Positions 5,901 through 7,678 of a stretch of 7,678 bases of DNA are shown here, piece after piece (positions within the stretch are counted from its first letter, which is position 1; the number at the start of each line of letters is the position of its first letter). A program made the position numbers and the translations under genes. The notes beneath the pieces are model-generated. The model had not been told where the DNA came from. It did no database searches and saw nothing but the letters and a program-made list of their open reading frames with translations. The DNA is from Cellvibrionaceae bacterium (GTDB lineage Bacteria; Pseudomonadota; Gammaproteobacteria; Pseudomonadales; Cellvibrionaceae). The stretch is taken from NCBI GenBank assembly GCA_030597965.1, contig JAUVQU010000111.1:1-7678 (forward strand), given 5' to 3'.

Positions 5901-7678
5901 GTGCTGCCGGTTAATACCATTCCAGAAGGCCTGAGGCCGCAACTTGAAAAAACGATAGAGCAATGGCAGCGGGGGGTCGATGAAGGCCAGACTCGTCGCT
6001 TAGATGCCTGGCTACAAATCTCACCTGAAAATCCACCACAGCTGGCGCGTATCTGGACGGGCAGTGAGTATGTATCGCGCCAGACTTTGGATAAAAAAGA
6101 CGACTTCCTAAGCTGGCTTGAAGCGGATTATCCCCACAAAACGCTTACAGCTGAAGCTATTCATTCTGATCTGGCTGATCGCCTTGTCGACACAGAAGAC
6201 GAAAAAGAGTTTGACCGAACCTTAAGGCGCTTTCGCAGGGATATGATGCTGCGCATTCTCTGGCGGGATTTTTGTCGTCTGGGGGAATTGCTGGATACGA
6301 CAGGTGAGATGACACACCTGGCGGAGGCCACGATTCAAGCGGCGATCACATTTCACTATAACAAGCTGGCCGAAAGATTTGGCAAGCCGGTTGGCAAGCT
6401 TTCTGGGCAAGAGCAGCCGTTGGTTGTGCTGGGGATGGGCAAGTTAGGCGGTTATGAGCTGAATGTATCCTCCGACATTGATTTAATCTTTACTTATCCT
6501 GAGGCGGGCACCACTCAGGGGGGGCGCAAGGAGATCAGTAACCAGGAGTTTTTCATCAAGCTGGGTCAGAAGGTCATAAACAGTATTGATACCAACACCA
6601 TGGACGGTTTTGTGTTTAGGGTGGATATGCGTTTGCGCCCCTATGGCCAAAGTGGCGGGCTGGCACTAAATTTTGATGCCATGGAGGAGTATTACCAGAG
6701 TCAGGGACGTGACTGGGAGCGCTACGCGATGATCAAGGCGCGAGTCGTTTCCGGTGACTGTTTGCCCGGTGCTGAAGCTGCCGGTGAAGAGTTGATGGAA
6801 ATTTTGCGTCCGTTTACCTATCGAAAATATGTCGACTTCGGTGCCATTGAGTCCATGCGAGCCATGAAGACGTTGATTAACCGTGAAGTGCAGCGGCGGG
6901 GTATCAGTAGTGATGTGAAATTGGGCTCTGGCGGTATTCGTGAAGTTGAATTTGTGGTGCAGGTCTTCCAGATGATACGCGGTGGCCGTGATTCGCGCCT
7001 GCGTGAAAGGCAGTTATTGAAGTTGTTGCCCTTGTTGGAGGCTGAGCGTTGTATCCCTGAAGGTGCGGCCGAGGAATTATCACAGGCTTATACCTTTTTG
7101 CGTAATACCGAGCATGCCATTCAGGGGTATCAGGATAAGCAGACACAATCATTGCCTGTCGATGAGAATGATCAATTGCGTATTGCCTGGCTGATGGGTT
7201 TTGCCGGTTGGGATGATTTCTACAGGCAACTTGAGGCGCATCGACTGATAGTCGATGACAGCTTTCAGACGGTGATAGCGCCGCCAGAGGAGGAAGAGGC
7301 TGAGGTGGAAGACCACTGGCCTAATTTGTGGCTGGATGAGCTAACAAAAGCAGAATTGCAGGCCGAGCTGGAAGCTCTTGGGTTTGATCAGGCTGAGTCG
7401 ATTGCTGATACTGTTCTGGTGTTTAAGGCCAGTCGCGCCTTGCTGTCCATGCAAAAAGAGGGTCGTGCGCGGCTCGATCAGTTTATGCCGAAACTGCTTT
7501 CAGCCCTTTTGGAAAGACAGCACCGCGCCGAGACAGATATTCTTGCTCTATTGAAGCGTGTTATGGGGCTGGTGGAGAAAATTCTCCGTCGCAGTGCTTA
7601 TTTATTACTGCTGATTGAAAACCCCAATGCGCTGGAGCAGTTATTACGGTTGTGTGATGCCAGCAGCTGGATTGCTGA
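5901..7678 (+). CDS. glnE: Glutamine synthetase adenylyltransferase/adenylyl-removing enzyme GlnE (3' end missing)
   Basis: GlnE adds AMP to, or removes it from, glutamine synthetase subunits in response to PII (GlnB) and glutamine, setting nitrogen assimilation. The visible 592 residues cover the N-terminal adenylyl-removing nucleotidyltransferase domain and most of the central linker, out of about 946 in E. coli. Seen: VVLGMGKLGGYELNVSSDIDL (about 175-195) with catalytic aspartates D192 and D194, then FRVDMRLRPYGQSGG (239-253), DWERYAMIKAR (271-281) and GSGGIREVEFVVQ (342-354). The linker has an acidic run (PPEEEEAEVED, 461-471). The C-terminal adenylyltransferase domain lies beyond the right edge, and the frame is open to the last base. 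The gene begins 31 bp after the ATPase stop with no terminator between, so cotranscription is likely. ATG at 5895 is the alternative start. Confidence 0.96.
   Translation, partial: MLPVNTIPEGLRPQLEKTIEQWQRGVDEGQTRRLDAWLQISPENPPQLARIWTGSEYVSRQTLDKKDDFLSWLEADYPHKTLTAEAIHSDLADRLVDTEDEKEFDRTLRRFRRDMMLRILWRDFCRLGELLDTTGEMTHLAEATIQAAITFHYNKLAERFGKPVGKLSGQEQPLVVLGMGKLGGYELNVSSDIDLIFTYPEAGTTQGGRKEISNQEFFIKLGQKVINSIDTNTMDGFVFRVDMRLRPYGQSGGLALNFDAMEEYYQSQGRDWERYAMIKARVVSGDCLPGAEAAGEELMEILRPFTYRKYVDFGAIESMRAMKTLINREVQRRGISSDVKLGSGGIREVEFVVQVFQMIRGGRDSRLRERQLLKLLPLLEAERCIPEGAAEELSQAYTFLRNTEHAIQGYQDKQTQSLPVDENDQLRIAWLMGFAGWDDFYRQLEAHRLIVDDSFQTVIAPPEEEEAEVEDHWPNLWLDELTKAELQAELEALGFDQAESIADTVLVFKASRALLSMQKEGRARLDQFMPKLLSALLERQHRAETDILALLKRVMGLVEKILRRSAYLLLLIENPNALEQLLRLCDASSWIA

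Noticed and set aside
6904..7152. 82-codon minus-strand open frame within glnE
   Set aside because: It is the shadow of a well-conserved GlnE region (GSGGIREVEF and following).
7676..7678. TGA at the very end of the window as a glnE stop
   Set aside because: It is out of frame: the last complete codon is GCT at 7674-7676, so the reading frame is still open at the edge.

Overview
This looks like an ordinary chromosomal housekeeping segment from a gammaproteobacterium, probably a Pseudomonas-like or marine cellvibrionad-like lineage. That placement rests on protein resemblance and on gene order recalled from Pseudomonas, where argE, a PiT transporter, a DUF47/PhoU-like gene and a lone GspE-like ATPase also lie close together. 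No database search was made. No mobile element, CRISPR array, tRNA, rRNA or prophage signature was found. The six genes cover about 94% of the window, and every gap is shorter than 180 bases.

The left half is on the minus strand. Reading leftward from about 3.9 kb it holds a PhoU-like DUF47 protein and a PiT-family phosphate transporter, which form a tight two-gene unit ending in a clear intrinsic terminator. Next come a PhzF-family protein of unknown substrate, starting at TTG, and argE (N-acetylornithine deacetylase, arginine biosynthesis), whose 3' end lies beyond the left edge.

The right half is on the plus strand and diverges from the phosphate genes across a gap of about 165 bp. This gap carries candidate promoters for both directions, a weak PHO-box-like element and a perfect 10-bp palindrome. 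The plus-strand genes are a complete GspE/PilB-type secretion or pilus assembly ATPase with no other secretion gene beside it, then, 31 bp later, glnE (glutamine synthetase adenylyltransferase/adenylyl-removing enzyme), which runs off the right edge after its N-terminal catalytic domain.

Functionally the window combines phosphate uptake and its probable accessory regulator, one step of arginine synthesis, and nitrogen-status control of glutamine synthetase. The two least explained genes are the orphan ATPase and the PhzF-like enzyme. I see no convincing evidence of a wholly new system. The points worth a second look are the orphan ATPase cotranscribed with glnE, the shared divergent control region, and the PhzF gene placed between argE and pit.
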